A DNA stretch of 63,513 nt from Armatimonadota bacterium. Its GTDB lineage: Bacteria > Armatimonadota > Fimbriimonadia > Fimbriimonadales > Fimbriimonadaceae. Position numbers and translations under genes: made by a program. The notes beneath the pieces are model-generated. The model was given only the letters and a program-made list of their open reading frames with translations. It was not told where the DNA came from and made no database searches. Positions 7,906-16,514 of this stretch are shown here, piece by piece; the first letter of the stretch is position 1; the number at the start of each line of letters is the position of its first letter. Where the stretch lies: contig JAKOXK010000015.1 of the NCBI GenBank assembly GCA_029781035.1, positions 1-63,513 of the forward strand, in the 5' to 3' direction.

Positions 7906-9195
7906 ATGATAGGTGACTTGTTACACATGTCGGGAGGGGTGGGCATGGCCGTCCTCGGGGGCATCGCCGTCCTGGCCTTTCTCATCTTGTTCATCATTTT
8001 CGTGCAGATATTTCTGCGCATTTGCGGCCCCAACGAGGCTCTGATCCTCTCGGGATTCCTCAGCAGTAGCGAGGTCGATGGTAGGAAGCGAGGCTTTCGA
8101 CCAGTCATCGGAGGCCGTTGTTTCGCCATTCCTGGCTTTTCGAAAGTCGACCGCATGTCGTTGGCCCTTATGGAGGTTCCCATCGCCGTTCGCAACGCGT
8201 ACTCGCAGGGCGGGATCGCGATGAACGTCGAGGCTATGGCGAACGTGAAGATCAGCAGCGACGAACGAGTCATTGGGAACGCTGTCGAGCGGTTCCTTGG
8301 CCGAAGCCAAGACGAGATCAAGCGCGTTGCGAAGGAAACACTTGAAGGTCATCTGCGCGGAGTCGTTGCAACCTTGACCCCTGAGCAGGTCAATGAGGAC
8401 AGACTCGTTTTCGCCGACGCGTTGACCAAAGAGACCGAACAGGACCTCCAGAAACTAGGGCTTCATCTAGACACCCTTAAGATCCTGCACGTCAGCGACG
8501 AGGTGGGCTACTTGGACGCCACGAGCAGAAAGGCCATCGCCAACGTCATCCGCGAGGCCGAGATCGCTGAGTCGGACGCGCGGAGGGCCGCGGAACAGGC
8601 GGAAGCGGAGAACACGGGACGCGGGAACGTAACGAGGGCCAATTCTGAGAGTGCGATCGCCAAGCTCAAGAACGAGTTGCGAACGATCCAGGCGGACTTG
8701 CTGGCCAAGATCAACAGCGAAGAGGAGCGAACGTCCGCTGCAGCCAAGGAGGCCAGGGCGATCGCAGAACAGCAGCTCCAGAAGGTAAGGGCCGAACTCG
8801 AGGGAATCCGTCTTCAAGCCGACAGGGTGCTTCCGTCTGAGGCCGAACGCCAAGCCCAGGAGTATCAAGCTCGCGGCCAGGCTGCGATCATTCGCGAGCG
8901 TGGTCGAGCTTTGAGCGAGGCGCTGACCCTCATGTATGAGGCGTGGCACGAAGCCGGGCCAAGCGCCAAACAGATCACCCTGATCGAGGAACTCGACAAG
9001 CTCCTGGGCGCTGCGACCGAAGGCGTGCGCAAAGTGCAGGTCGAGAACCTGCAGGTCATCGACAGCGGTGACGGCCAAACGTTGCCGAACTACTTCGCTG
9101 GATTCCCGCTGATGCTCGGCACAGTGTTCGATGCGATCGAAAAGACGACCGGCATCGATATTCCCGGTGCCGTCAGTGGCAAGGAGAGTCAATAA
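7906..9195 (+). CDS. flotillin-family SPFH protein, copy 1
   Basis: 429 residues: an N-terminal membrane helix (about 14-37), an SPFH/band-7 domain (40-200) including NAVERFLG and TLEGHLRG, then a long Ala/Glu-rich coiled coil (210-340) and a C-terminal oligomerisation region. The pattern matches bacterial flotillins (FloT/YqiK), which form membrane scaffolds. Start ATG 7906 follows the NfeD-like gene. Its neighbour downstream is a diverged paralog; the two may form hetero-oligomers, an inference from adjacency. Confidence 0.85.
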   Translation: MIGDLLHMSGGVGMAVLGGIAVLAFLILFIIFVQIFLRICGPNEALILSGFLSSSEVDGRKRGFRPVIGGRCFAIPGFSKVDRMSLALMEVPIAVRNAYSQGGIAMNVEAMANVKISSDERVIGNAVERFLGRSQDEIKRVAKETLEGHLRGVVATLTPEQVNEDRLVFADALTKETEQDLQKLGLHLDTLKILHVSDEVGYLDATSRKAIANVIREAEIAESDARRAAEQAEAENTGRGNVTRANSESAIAKLKNELRTIQADLLAKINSEEERTSAAAKEARAIAEQQLQKVRAELEGIRLQADRVLPSEAERQAQEYQARGQAAIIRERGRALSEALTLMYEAWHEAGPSAKQITLIEELDKLLGAATEGVRKVQVENLQVIDSGDGQTLPNYFAGFPLMLGTVFDAIEKTTGIDIPGAVSGKESQ

Positions 9196-10629
9196 ATGGA
9201 CGTTGGAGCCATCATCATGTTCGTCTTGGGAGTGCTGGTCACCCTCGTGGTGCTGCTCGCTCTCAGCCTGCGCGCCCTCTTTTATGTGTGCGCGCCCAAC
9301 CAGGTGCTCATCTTCAGTGGGCAAAACCGCCGTGTAGGTGGTCGGGCGGTCGGTTATCGGGTACTGAAGGGTGGCAACACGTTGCGCCGGCCCTTCATAG
9401 AGAAGGTCGATACCCTTGACCTGTCGAACATGATCATCGAGTTGAACGCGACGGGAGCGTACGCCAAGGGCGGGATCCCGCTCAACGTTCAGGGTGTCGC
9501 AAACGTCAAGGTGGCAGGTCACGAGCCCGTAATCAACAACGCGATCGAGCGCTTCCTGGGCAAGTCAAGGGCCGAGATCATGGGAATCGCCAAGGCGACT
9601 TTGGAGGGTTCGCTCCGAGGTGTCCTGGCCACTCTCACGCCTGAGCAGATCAACGAAGACCGCAACCTCTTTGCTGAGAAGCTTGTTCAAGAGGTCGAAC
9701 AAGACATGACCTCGCTGGGGCTGGTCGTGGACACCTTGAAGATCCAGAACATCACAGACGATGTCAAGTACCTGGACTCGATCGGTCGAATCCGCAATGC
9801 TGAGCTTCTGTCCGCAGCACGCGTGGCCGAGGCTCAGGCCAGGGCGGACGCCGTCGTCCGTGCCGCTGAAAACCAACTCCAGGAGGTTCAGGCTCAGATC
9901 ACAGCCCAGATCAACGTCGCCAAGGCTGACGCTGACAAACGGCTGACCGATGCGTTGACGCGCCGAGACGCCGTTGTGGCCGAGGAAAGGGCCTCGGTCG
10001 CGGCCCTCGTGGCGCAGGCCGAGGCCAGCATTTCGGTGCAGAACGCTCGACTTGAGCAAGTCAGACGGCAGTTGGAAGCCGACGTGATCCAGCCCGCCAA
10101 GGCCGAATGCGAGGCCAATGACCAGAAGGCCGCGGCTGATGTCGCGCCGATCATCGAAGACGGTAAGGCGCGTGCTGAAGCCCTCAGGAAGATGGCTCGC
10201 TCGTGGAAGGATGCAGGAGATCAGGCCAGAGAGATCTTCGTCCTTCAGAAGATCGAGGTCATCATCAAGCAACTCACGGCCACGATCTCAGACACGAACG
10301 TGGAGAAACTGACGTTGATCGACGCCAAGGCCGCGGCGGGAAGCTCCATGAATCCAGCCAGGCTGATGGCCCTGAACGAGCAGTTCAAACAGGTATTCGG
10401 GTTTGACCTCGCTGAGAAGCTTCAGGGAATAGTCCCGACGGCACCTGGCGCAGCAAAGCCAGCTGGGACTTCGGTGATCGAACCGACATTCAAGGTGGTG
10501 AAGGAGCCTGAGGCCCACGAGCCAGAACCCATCGACCCTGCACAACCTCCTCCGATCCAGGAAACCCGCAGGGTCGCCAAACTGACCTTCAATAAGCCTG
10601 AGTCAAAGCCAAAACCACCAAACGGTTAA
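9196..10629 (+). CDS. flotillin-family SPFH protein, copy 2
   Basis: 477 residues with the same plan as the preceding gene: a membrane helix (5-30), SPFH domain with NAIERFLG, ATLEGSLRGVLATLTPEQ and NEDRNLF, coiled coil (about 205-330), and an extra Pro/Lys-rich tail (about 410-477) that copy 1 lacks. Its ATG follows the first flotillin stop directly. Sequence similarity is clear in the SPFH domain and weaker in the coiled coil, which points to an old duplication. Its stop overlaps the convergent ABC gene. Confidence 0.85.
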   Translation: MDVGAIIMFVLGVLVTLVVLLALSLRALFYVCAPNQVLIFSGQNRRVGGRAVGYRVLKGGNTLRRPFIEKVDTLDLSNMIIELNATGAYAKGGIPLNVQGVANVKVAGHEPVINNAIERFLGKSRAEIMGIAKATLEGSLRGVLATLTPEQINEDRNLFAEKLVQEVEQDMTSLGLVVDTLKIQNITDDVKYLDSIGRIRNAELLSAARVAEAQARADAVVRAAENQLQEVQAQITAQINVAKADADKRLTDALTRRDAVVAEERASVAALVAQAEASISVQNARLEQVRRQLEADVIQPAKAECEANDQKAAADVAPIIEDGKARAEALRKMARSWKDAGDQAREIFVLQKIEVIIKQLTATISDTNVEKLTLIDAKAAAGSSMNPARLMALNEQFKQVFGFDLAEKLQGIVPTAPGAAKPAGTSVIEPTFKVVKEPEAHEPEPIDPAQPPPIQETRRVAKLTFNKPESKPKPPNG

Positions 10630-11399
10630 CATCCCGTTGGAAAAACGAAGGTCCTGTCTCCGGCCTGGGCAGACGCGAATCTCAGGCCATAGACTTTTTC
10701 GTGCCACCCATCCCGAACGGCTTCCTCAAGTGTACCGATGAATAGTGCCTGGCCGTCGTGAAGGAGCACGGCTCGGTCACAGCAGCCCATGGCCCAGTTG
10801 AGGTCATGAGAGCTGACAAGGATCCCTTTGCCTTCGTACTTTTGCCTCACCAGAAGGTTGGCAATTTCCACTTGGTGCTTGGGGTCTAGGTGCGTCGTGG
10901 GTTCGTCGCAGAGGAGCAAAGGGGACTCCTGTGCCAAGGCTCTGGCGATCAGCGCCCTTTGCGCTTCACCTCCGCTCAGAGTGCTTATCATTCGGTCGGC
11001 AAAGATCTGACAGTCGGCGTCCGCCATGGCCCGTGACGCCGCTTCGTGGTCTCTGGCCGTCTCGAAAAGGCCGTCTGAGTGGGCGAGCCTTCCCATTAGC
11101 GTTATCTCGTGGACGGTGAAGTCAAAAGGGTGGTCTTCCGTTTGTGGCACATAGGCCACCTTCAGGGCGCGCTCCTTGACGCTCATGGATCCGACGTTTC
11201 GTCCGTCGATTGAGACAGATCCTTGCCAGGCGTCAATGGCGCCGCACGCTGCCTTGAGCAAAGTGGTCTTTCCGGATCCGTTCGGCCCGAGCAATGCCAC
11301 GACCTCTCCGGGAAAGACTTCAAGGTCGATGCCCGACAACACGGTCTTAGATCCATACCCCGTCGACAGTCCGTTGACGGCGACCAACGGTTCAGCCAA
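10626..11399 (-). CDS. ABC transporter ATP-binding protein, FecE/ZnuC-like
   Basis: 257 residues from a TTG at 11399, preceded by GGAGG nine bases upstream and overlapping the exporter stop by eight bases. Walker A GPNGSGKT (38-45), signature LSGGEAQ (141-147), Walker B LLLCDEP (161-167) and the switch region SSHDLNW are intact. Sequence type resembles ATPases of iron-siderophore, haem or zinc importers. No matching permease or binding protein is adjacent, so its membrane partner is unknown. It is translationally coupled to an exporter that has its own ATPase, which is odd. Confidence 0.85.
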   Translation of the reverse strand: MAEPLVAVNGLSTGYGSKTVLSGIDLEVFPGEVVALLGPNGSGKTTLLKAACGAIDAWQGSVSIDGRNVGSMSVKERALKVAYVPQTEDHPFDFTVHEITLMGRLAHSDGLFETARDHEAASRAMADADCQIFADRMISTLSGGEAQRALIARALAQESPLLLCDEPTTHLDPKHQVEIANLLVRQKYEGKGILVSSHDLNWAMGCCDRAVLLHDGQALFIGTLEEAVRDGWHEKVYGLRFASAQAGDRTFVFPTGC

Positions 11400-13362
11400 G
11401 TTCGCCGCCCTCCAGGATTCCACTCGAAAAGGCCGCGTACATTCCCGCGTACACGCCATCGTGGACCATCAGTTCCTGATGGCTCCCGCTTTCAACGATC
11501 TCACCTCGTCTCAGGACGAGGATTCGGGTCGCCCGGGCTGCGGTGGTCAACCGGTGTGCGATAAACAGCGTCGTCTTCTGGCACATGAGTTCGGTCAAGG
11601 CCCCGGTAACCGCCCGTTCGCTCACGGCGTCCAAGTTGCTGGTCGCTTCGTCCAAAAGCAGCACGAGAGGGTCACGAACCAGGGCACGAGCAATCGCAAG
11701 GCGCTGTCCTTCCCCGCCGCTTAGGCGCACCCCGCGTTCTCCCAAAACGGTCATGTAACCGTCTGGTGTGGAAGACACGAACCCGTCGGCATGCGCCATT
11801 TCAGCAGCGCGTTTGACCGCATCGTCAGGGGCGTCGGCATCGCCCAAGCGGAGATTGTCCAAGATCGTCCCGGCGAACAAGAACGTCTGCTGAGGCACGA
11901 CACCGAACAGCCTCCGGTACCAAGGCGTCCGCAGTTCGCGGATGTCCACACCGTCGAGTAGGATCTGACCCGATGTGGGATCGTAAAACCTCAGAAGCAG
12001 GTCGGCAATAGTGCTCTTGCCCGCGCCGCTCGGTCCAACTAGGGCAAGGGACGTTCCCGGCTCGATCACGAAGCTGACGTTGTTCAAGGCCCGGGTGCCG
12101 TCGGGGTATTCGAAGGTCACGTTCCTGAACTCGATCCGACCGCTTGGAGAAGGCAACTCGACTCCATCGTCGCGTAGATGCTCTTCGGGGACGTCGAGCA
12201 CTTCGCCGTAAATCCGGTCCGCGGCAGCCTGGACCTGGTTGTAGGTGTTGTTCACGTTGGCCAGGCTCCGCGCTCCCTGGTTGATGATGTCGAGCGCGTA
12301 CGTGAGGGCCACGATCTGACTGATCTGCAGATCGCCGACCCTGGCCAGCATGCCGCAGATATAGAGGACGACGGCGAGCGCCACAGCACCGATCAACTCG
12401 ACCATAGGCCTGAGCTGGGCGAACCGGCGAATGGCCCGGAGCTGGCTTTCAAACTGCCGCTCGACCAGAGCCCGGTATAGGCCACCGACCCTCTGCTCTG
12501 CGGCGAAGGCCTTGACGACGCGCACACCAGACAGGGCTTCTTGCGACATGGCCGTCAGGTCGCTCAGATCGTCTTGCACCCGGCTCTGGGCCGCCTTCAT
12601 CTTCTTGCCGTTCTGGTGGACGAACCACGCCATCACGGGGATGAACAGCAGTGAGATCAGGGCCAGCTTCCAGTTGATGAAGAAGATGGCTCCCAGCGAC
12701 AGGATCCCTTTTGTCGGCCCGTCGATACTGTCGCGGATCAACGTGACCGCGTTCTGGTACACGTTGATGTCGTTGGTCAAGACGCTCTGGATGCCGCCTG
12801 TGTGCTTCTCATTGAAGTAGCTGATTGGCAGGCGTTGGAGCCGGTTGAACAAGCGGATGCGCAGGTCGCTTGCGAGCGCGGCTGCCGCCTTGCTCAGGTA
12901 GTACGCCTGGCCCCTCGTGAAGAAGTACTTGAGCAAGAAGAAGCCGACGACGATCATGCAGACGAAACCGAGGCGCCTAAGGGCTTGGTCTTGCCGAACG
13001 GTCGCCTGCTCCTTGGTCTCCGATCGTTCACTCTGAGCTCTGACCTTACTCACAGCCTCTCGCAGTTGCTCAACCGGCACTTTGAGCTCATGGCTGAGAG
13101 CGTCTTCGTTCGGAAGCGATGTCTGAATGTCGATTTTGACGGGGGCTGAATCCTGAATCGCCTGTATGGCTTCTTTAGTCAGCGGGATCATGGCCGCCGT
13201 CAGCATGCTGGTGACCGCGACGCATACGAGGCCCTTGAGGATCGTCTTCCTCTGGGTTTTGAGTTCTGCGCCTATGCGCCGGTCAAAAGGTCGGAAAAGC
13301 CGCATGCCGAGCCTCGCGAGTTTACGCCCAAGGGGAGTCCTCTGTTCGGGTTGGCACGACAT
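11392..13362 (-). CDS. ABC exporter, fused permease and ATPase (MsbA/multidrug type)
   Basis: 656 residues. A first membrane helix (about 45-65) is followed by an unusual charged, helical insert of about 65 residues (SERSETKEQAT) before the second helix. The six-helix exporter domain then runs to about 380, and the nucleotide-binding domain holds Walker A GPSGAGKS, Q-loop PQQTFLF, signature LSGGEGQR, Walker B VLLLDEATS and the H-loop AHRL. Likely a lipid or drug exporter working as a homodimer; the substrate is unknown. Its start abuts a divergent gene at 13361. Confidence 0.9.
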   Translation of the reverse strand: MSCQPEQRTPLGRKLARLGMRLFRPFDRRIGAELKTQRKTILKGLVCVAVTSMLTAAMIPLTKEAIQAIQDSAPVKIDIQTSLPNEDALSHELKVPVEQLREAVSKVRAQSERSETKEQATVRQDQALRRLGFVCMIVVGFFLLKYFFTRGQAYYLSKAAAALASDLRIRLFNRLQRLPISYFNEKHTGGIQSVLTNDINVYQNAVTLIRDSIDGPTKGILSLGAIFFINWKLALISLLFIPVMAWFVHQNGKKMKAAQSRVQDDLSDLTAMSQEALSGVRVVKAFAAEQRVGGLYRALVERQFESQLRAIRRFAQLRPMVELIGAVALAVVLYICGMLARVGDLQISQIVALTYALDIINQGARSLANVNNTYNQVQAAADRIYGEVLDVPEEHLRDDGVELPSPSGRIEFRNVTFEYPDGTRALNNVSFVIEPGTSLALVGPSGAGKSTIADLLLRFYDPTSGQILLDGVDIRELRTPWYRRLFGVVPQQTFLFAGTILDNLRLGDADAPDDAVKRAAEMAHADGFVSSTPDGYMTVLGERGVRLSGGEGQRLAIARALVRDPLVLLLDEATSNLDAVSERAVTGALTELMCQKTTLFIAHRLTTAARATRILVLRRGEIVESGSHQELMVHDGVYAGMYAAFSSGILEGGELG

Positions 13363-14047
13363 GTGTCATACGATCACCACGAAACCCCGGCTCACCTTCA
13401 ACGTCAAAGCTCTTGTGTTGGTCCTAATCGTTGCAGCAGCACTGGCTGGGCCGGGCTACGGCCTCCCGACAACAAAGGACGTTGAGCGAACACTCTCTCA
13501 AGTGGCCTTGCCCAAGGGGTATTTCGAATGGGCGCACGAAACGCGGGTCAGTCAGTTTTCCCTAAGTGACAGCGTGTGGAAGGCGGTGGGCCACAATGGA
13601 CCGCAGAAGGGCGACTACGTGATAGCGAGGGTGTTTTTTGCGAGCGAGCCGAAGCCAAAGTCGCCCTCTGGAACGAAGAACTCGCCAGGACGCATCAATT
13701 TTCAGATCCAATTTCACACGTCCGCCGCATCAGCCGCCAACCAAGCGTGGCTCTTCTGGAGCGGCTATAGAAAACAAAGCAGCCAGCCCGATCCAGAAGG
13801 GACCATCACGGGACGGAAGATACACGCCAAGGCGTGGCACTTCTGGAGTCAGAACGGGCCTCCAGGCACGATCGTAATCCAAGAGGGCGCGGTCATGGTC
13901 CGCGCAACGTACCAGCCTCCTGCAAGTTGGCACGGAAAGGGAATCCGGTTCGAGCCAATGACGGGCGCGGCTGCCAAGAAAGTGGAGGACATGGCAATCT
14001 CGCTGTTTGAAGCGGCCAGGAATCTGTCAGAGAGTAATCGCGACTAG
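13361..14047 (+). CDS. secreted hypothetical protein
   Basis: 228 residues with a clear signal sequence (residues 15-35, ending AGPGYG). The mature part has several Trp-rich segments (WLFWSGYRK, AWHFWSQNG) and ends in a charged helix. I recognise no family. The ATG at 13361 lies within the first codon region of the divergent ABC exporter, so the two start points touch. A slightly later start cannot be excluded. A small periplasmic protein is likely; function unknown. Confidence 0.55.
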   Translation: MCHTITTKPRLTFNVKALVLVLIVAAALAGPGYGLPTTKDVERTLSQVALPKGYFEWAHETRVSQFSLSDSVWKAVGHNGPQKGDYVIARVFFASEPKPKSPSGTKNSPGRINFQIQFHTSAASAANQAWLFWSGYRKQSSQPDPEGTITGRKIHAKAWHFWSQNGPPGTIVIQEGAVMVRATYQPPASWHGKGIRFEPMTGAAAKKVEDMAISLFEAARNLSESNRD

Positions 14048-14102
14048 GTCGCCTACCGGTTTCCTGGCGTGCCCTGCGAGGGGCTGCCCCTGGTTTCGTG
14101 AA

Positions 14103-14108
14103 TACTGT
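14103..14108 (+). promoter_or_regulatory. -10 element of a leaderless promoter, metallophosphoesterase gene
   Basis: TACTGT ends five bases before the ATG at 14114. AATACT, seven bases before the ATG, is an alternative reading. Confidence 0.45.
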
Positions 14109-14113
14109 GCGCC

Positions 14114-15073
14114 ATGACTCGTCGCGATTTCGTGGCTCGGGCCTGTGCTGCTAGCTTCGTCCGTTACGTTCCGCTGAGGCTCGATCGCCCGGCCACGCCT
14201 CTGAAACTCGCCGTCATTGCGGACCTGCACCACGGTCTCGCTCCTGACGCACTGTCTCGGCTCCGAGCGTTTGTGGAGGCCGCCAAGAAGCGCCCCGGAA
14301 TCGACGCTGTTCTGCAACTCGGCGACTTCTGCTACTCCTTACCGGAGTCGGGAGAGTGTGTAGACCTCTTTGACAGCCTCAAGCACCCGCGATACCACGT
14401 TTTGGGCAACCACGACATGGACAAGTGCGACAAGAAGGGTGCGATGACATTCTGGGGAATGCCGTCGCGGTACTATGCCAAGTCGCTCGGGGCATACCGG
14501 CTTGTCGTCCTCGACCTCAACCACTTCAAAAAGGACGGCCACCTCGTCAGCTACGCCTATGGCAACTACTTCACTGAAGGTGCCGCCTGCAACTGGGCCG
14601 ATCCTGAACAACTCGAATGGCTGTCTGACGAACTCCATACTTCGAAACAGCCCGTGATCTTGGTCTCGCACCAGCCGCTTGGATTTGCAGAACCGGGTCA
14701 ACCGATACCGGAGGAACAGCAGGTCATTCTGAAGATCGTCAATGACGCGTCCAAAGCGAATCCAAATGGCGCTGTCGCAGTCAGCTTGTTCGGACACTTG
14801 CACGTGGACCGGCTTGAACGTGTGGAAGGAGTGCCTTACTACTGTCTGAACTCTGCCAGTTACTTTTGGTACCAGGGCATGAGGGCCTACACAAAGCCCC
14901 TGTACGCGTTCTTGGAGTTCGACGGCGATGGAGTTCTTAAGATCGAGGGAATCCGGGGCGAGTTCCGTGAACCTCCACCCCCAGCGTCGGGTTCCGTGAT
15001 TGGAAGGTCAGCATCGATCGGGGACAGAGGGGTTGAATTGTCGAGAAAGCCCGACCGTGTTCGTTCCTGGTAG
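14114..15073 (+). CDS. exported calcineurin-like metallophosphoesterase
   Basis: 319 residues beginning MTRRDFVARACAAS, which resembles a twin-arginine signal. The metallophosphoesterase blocks are present in order: DLHH, GDFCYS, GNHD, SHQP and GHLH, giving the dinuclear metal site. It probably acts outside the cytoplasm on a phosphoester; the substrate is unknown. A Pro-rich patch (EPPPPAS) precedes the tail. The following GH84 gene overlaps its end, so the two may be co-transcribed and act on the same polymer or glycan. Confidence 0.85.
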   Translation: MTRRDFVARACAASFVRYVPLRLDRPATPLKLAVIADLHHGLAPDALSRLRAFVEAAKKRPGIDAVLQLGDFCYSLPESGECVDLFDSLKHPRYHVLGNHDMDKCDKKGAMTFWGMPSRYYAKSLGAYRLVVLDLNHFKKDGHLVSYAYGNYFTEGAACNWADPEQLEWLSDELHTSKQPVILVSHQPLGFAEPGQPIPEEQQVILKIVNDASKANPNGAVAVSLFGHLHVDRLERVEGVPYYCLNSASYFWYQGMRAYTKPLYAFLEFDGDGVLKIEGIRGEFREPPPPASGSVIGRSASIGDRGVELSRKPDRVRSW

Positions 15074-16421
15074 CGTTGCACTTGTGATCACCGTCCTGAC
15101 TTGCCTCGTTCTCGGAGCGTTGCCACTGGGAGACAGACCGCTTTCACAGGTCCGTGCGGTCGAACCGCTTTCCGATTGGCCGTCGTTGCCCAAGAGCCGA
15201 AAGGCCATGCCGACGCCCTATCGCAAGGGACAGGCGTTCTCCGGGTTCAAGCTCAGGGGAATCAAAGGCTGGGGTTGGACACCCGAGCAGTACTTAGCGG
15301 AGATTCCTGTGCTGGCGAAGTACCGCATGAACTTCCTCATGAACTGCTACCTATCGATGTACACCGATCCGGAGAAGTACATCAACAACTGGTGGGAGCC
15401 GATCCCAGGTTCCAAGAGGGCTCAGTACGAGAAGGTCGTCAAGTCGTGTCAAAAGCACGGGATCCAGTTCTGCTTTGCTCTCAACCCGCAACTGAGCAGC
15501 AGCCGGCCTTACGACTACTCCCGTCCAGACGATTACGCTGCACTCTGGGCCCACTATCGGTGGATGCAGGGGCTCGGTGTGAAGTGGTTCAGCTTGTCAC
15601 TTGACGACATCGACACACACGGAACGGCTCCTGGAAGGCTTGCTGAGGAGCAAGTCGGGCTCGCGAACAGGCTCGTCCATGAGCTACAGGACCACGACCC
15701 CGAGGCCAAACTGATCTTCTGTCCGACCTATTATTGGGGCATTGGCACCGAAAGCGAACCCGGCCCCTACTGGGACGTTCTGGCGAAGCAACTCGACTCA
15801 CAAGTGATCTTGTTCTGGACGGGTCCCAGCGTGTATTCGTTGACCGTGACTCGCGCTCAGGCAAAGGGGTTTAAGGATCGTGTCCGACACGAGGTCGTGC
15901 TTTGGGACAATTACCCCGTCAATGATCGGAACGCGACGATGCACCTTGGGCCGTTGGTTGGTCGTGACCCCGAATTGCCCAGTGTGCTCGACGGATATAT
16001 GTCCAACCCCATGGCGCACGAGAGCGAGATCAACAGACTCCCTCTGATCACATGCGCCGATTTCGCTTACAACCCCCAAGCCTACGACCCGGATCGTTCC
16101 ATAGGGCAGTCGATTCTCGACACTGGGACAACACGGGCTCAGAGACAGACTCTGCGCGACTTGGTGTCCCTTTATCCTGGCCGTTTGAGGCGACGAGTCG
16201 AAGGAAGCCAGACACAGTGGCCCGTCGAAGACTTCCGGCTGCTGTCTTCCAGCCACTCCGGTAGGGATAGGGCCCTGCAACTCCTCAGGAAACTGGAGTC
16301 AGTGGACGCTGGGCTCAAGGCCTACTTTCCCGGTCGATTCGCACCCTGCAAGTCCCTTGTGGACGCCCATCTCGCCCGACTGAAGAAGGAGTTCGCTGCG
16401 GCCTTTGGGCAGCCACGCTGA
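15057..16421 (+). CDS. GH84-like beta-N-acetylglucosaminidase
   Basis: About 454 residues from GTG 15057 (TTG 15033 and 15000 are alternatives). A hydrophobic export segment is followed by a TIM-barrel domain starting at RGIKGWGW. The double aspartate Asp183-Asp184 in SLSLDDID is the catalytic pair of GH84, and LWDNYPVND matches the later substrate-binding strand, where an Asn in this motif holds the sugar. GH84 enzymes remove beta-linked GlcNAc. The start overlaps the metallophosphoesterase stop. Its family is fairly clear although no C-terminal binding module follows. Confidence 0.8.
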   Translation: MFVPGSVALVITVLTCLVLGALPLGDRPLSQVRAVEPLSDWPSLPKSRKAMPTPYRKGQAFSGFKLRGIKGWGWTPEQYLAEIPVLAKYRMNFLMNCYLSMYTDPEKYINNWWEPIPGSKRAQYEKVVKSCQKHGIQFCFALNPQLSSSRPYDYSRPDDYAALWAHYRWMQGLGVKWFSLSLDDIDTHGTAPGRLAEEQVGLANRLVHELQDHDPEAKLIFCPTYYWGIGTESEPGPYWDVLAKQLDSQVILFWTGPSVYSLTVTRAQAKGFKDRVRHEVVLWDNYPVNDRNATMHLGPLVGRDPELPSVLDGYMSNPMAHESEINRLPLITCADFAYNPQAYDPDRSIGQSILDTGTTRAQRQTLRDLVSLYPGRLRRRVEGSQTQWPVEDFRLLSSSHSGRDRALQLLRKLESVDAGLKAYFPGRFAPCKSLVDAHLARLKKEFAAAFGQPR

Positions 16422-16514
16422 ACTCGTGGTTCGTGTATGTCACGAATCGACTATTGGAGGGGCCGGGTTTCAGGTCTCACGGATAATCCCCGGGGGACGA
16501 CACCGTGACACGCC
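16422..16514. other. short convergent intergenic region with a small hairpin
   Basis: Between the convergent GH84 and DUF389 genes, TTCGTG (16430-16435) and CACGAA (16441-16446) form a six-base stem with a five-base loop. No T-run follows, so terminator function is uncertain. Confidence 0.35.

Noticed and set aside
8467-9522. 351-residue open frame on the minus strand
   Set aside because: Antisense to the two flotillin genes; no domain and no start context.
15000-15056. Longer GH84 start at TTG 15000
   Set aside because: It would extend the overlap with the metallophosphoesterase to 74 bases and adds a polar stretch before the export helix; GTG 15057 is simpler, though not proven.
16430-16446. 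Intrinsic terminator between GH84 and DUF389
   Set aside because: The six-base stem is real but weak and lacks a T-run, so I list it only as a hairpin.
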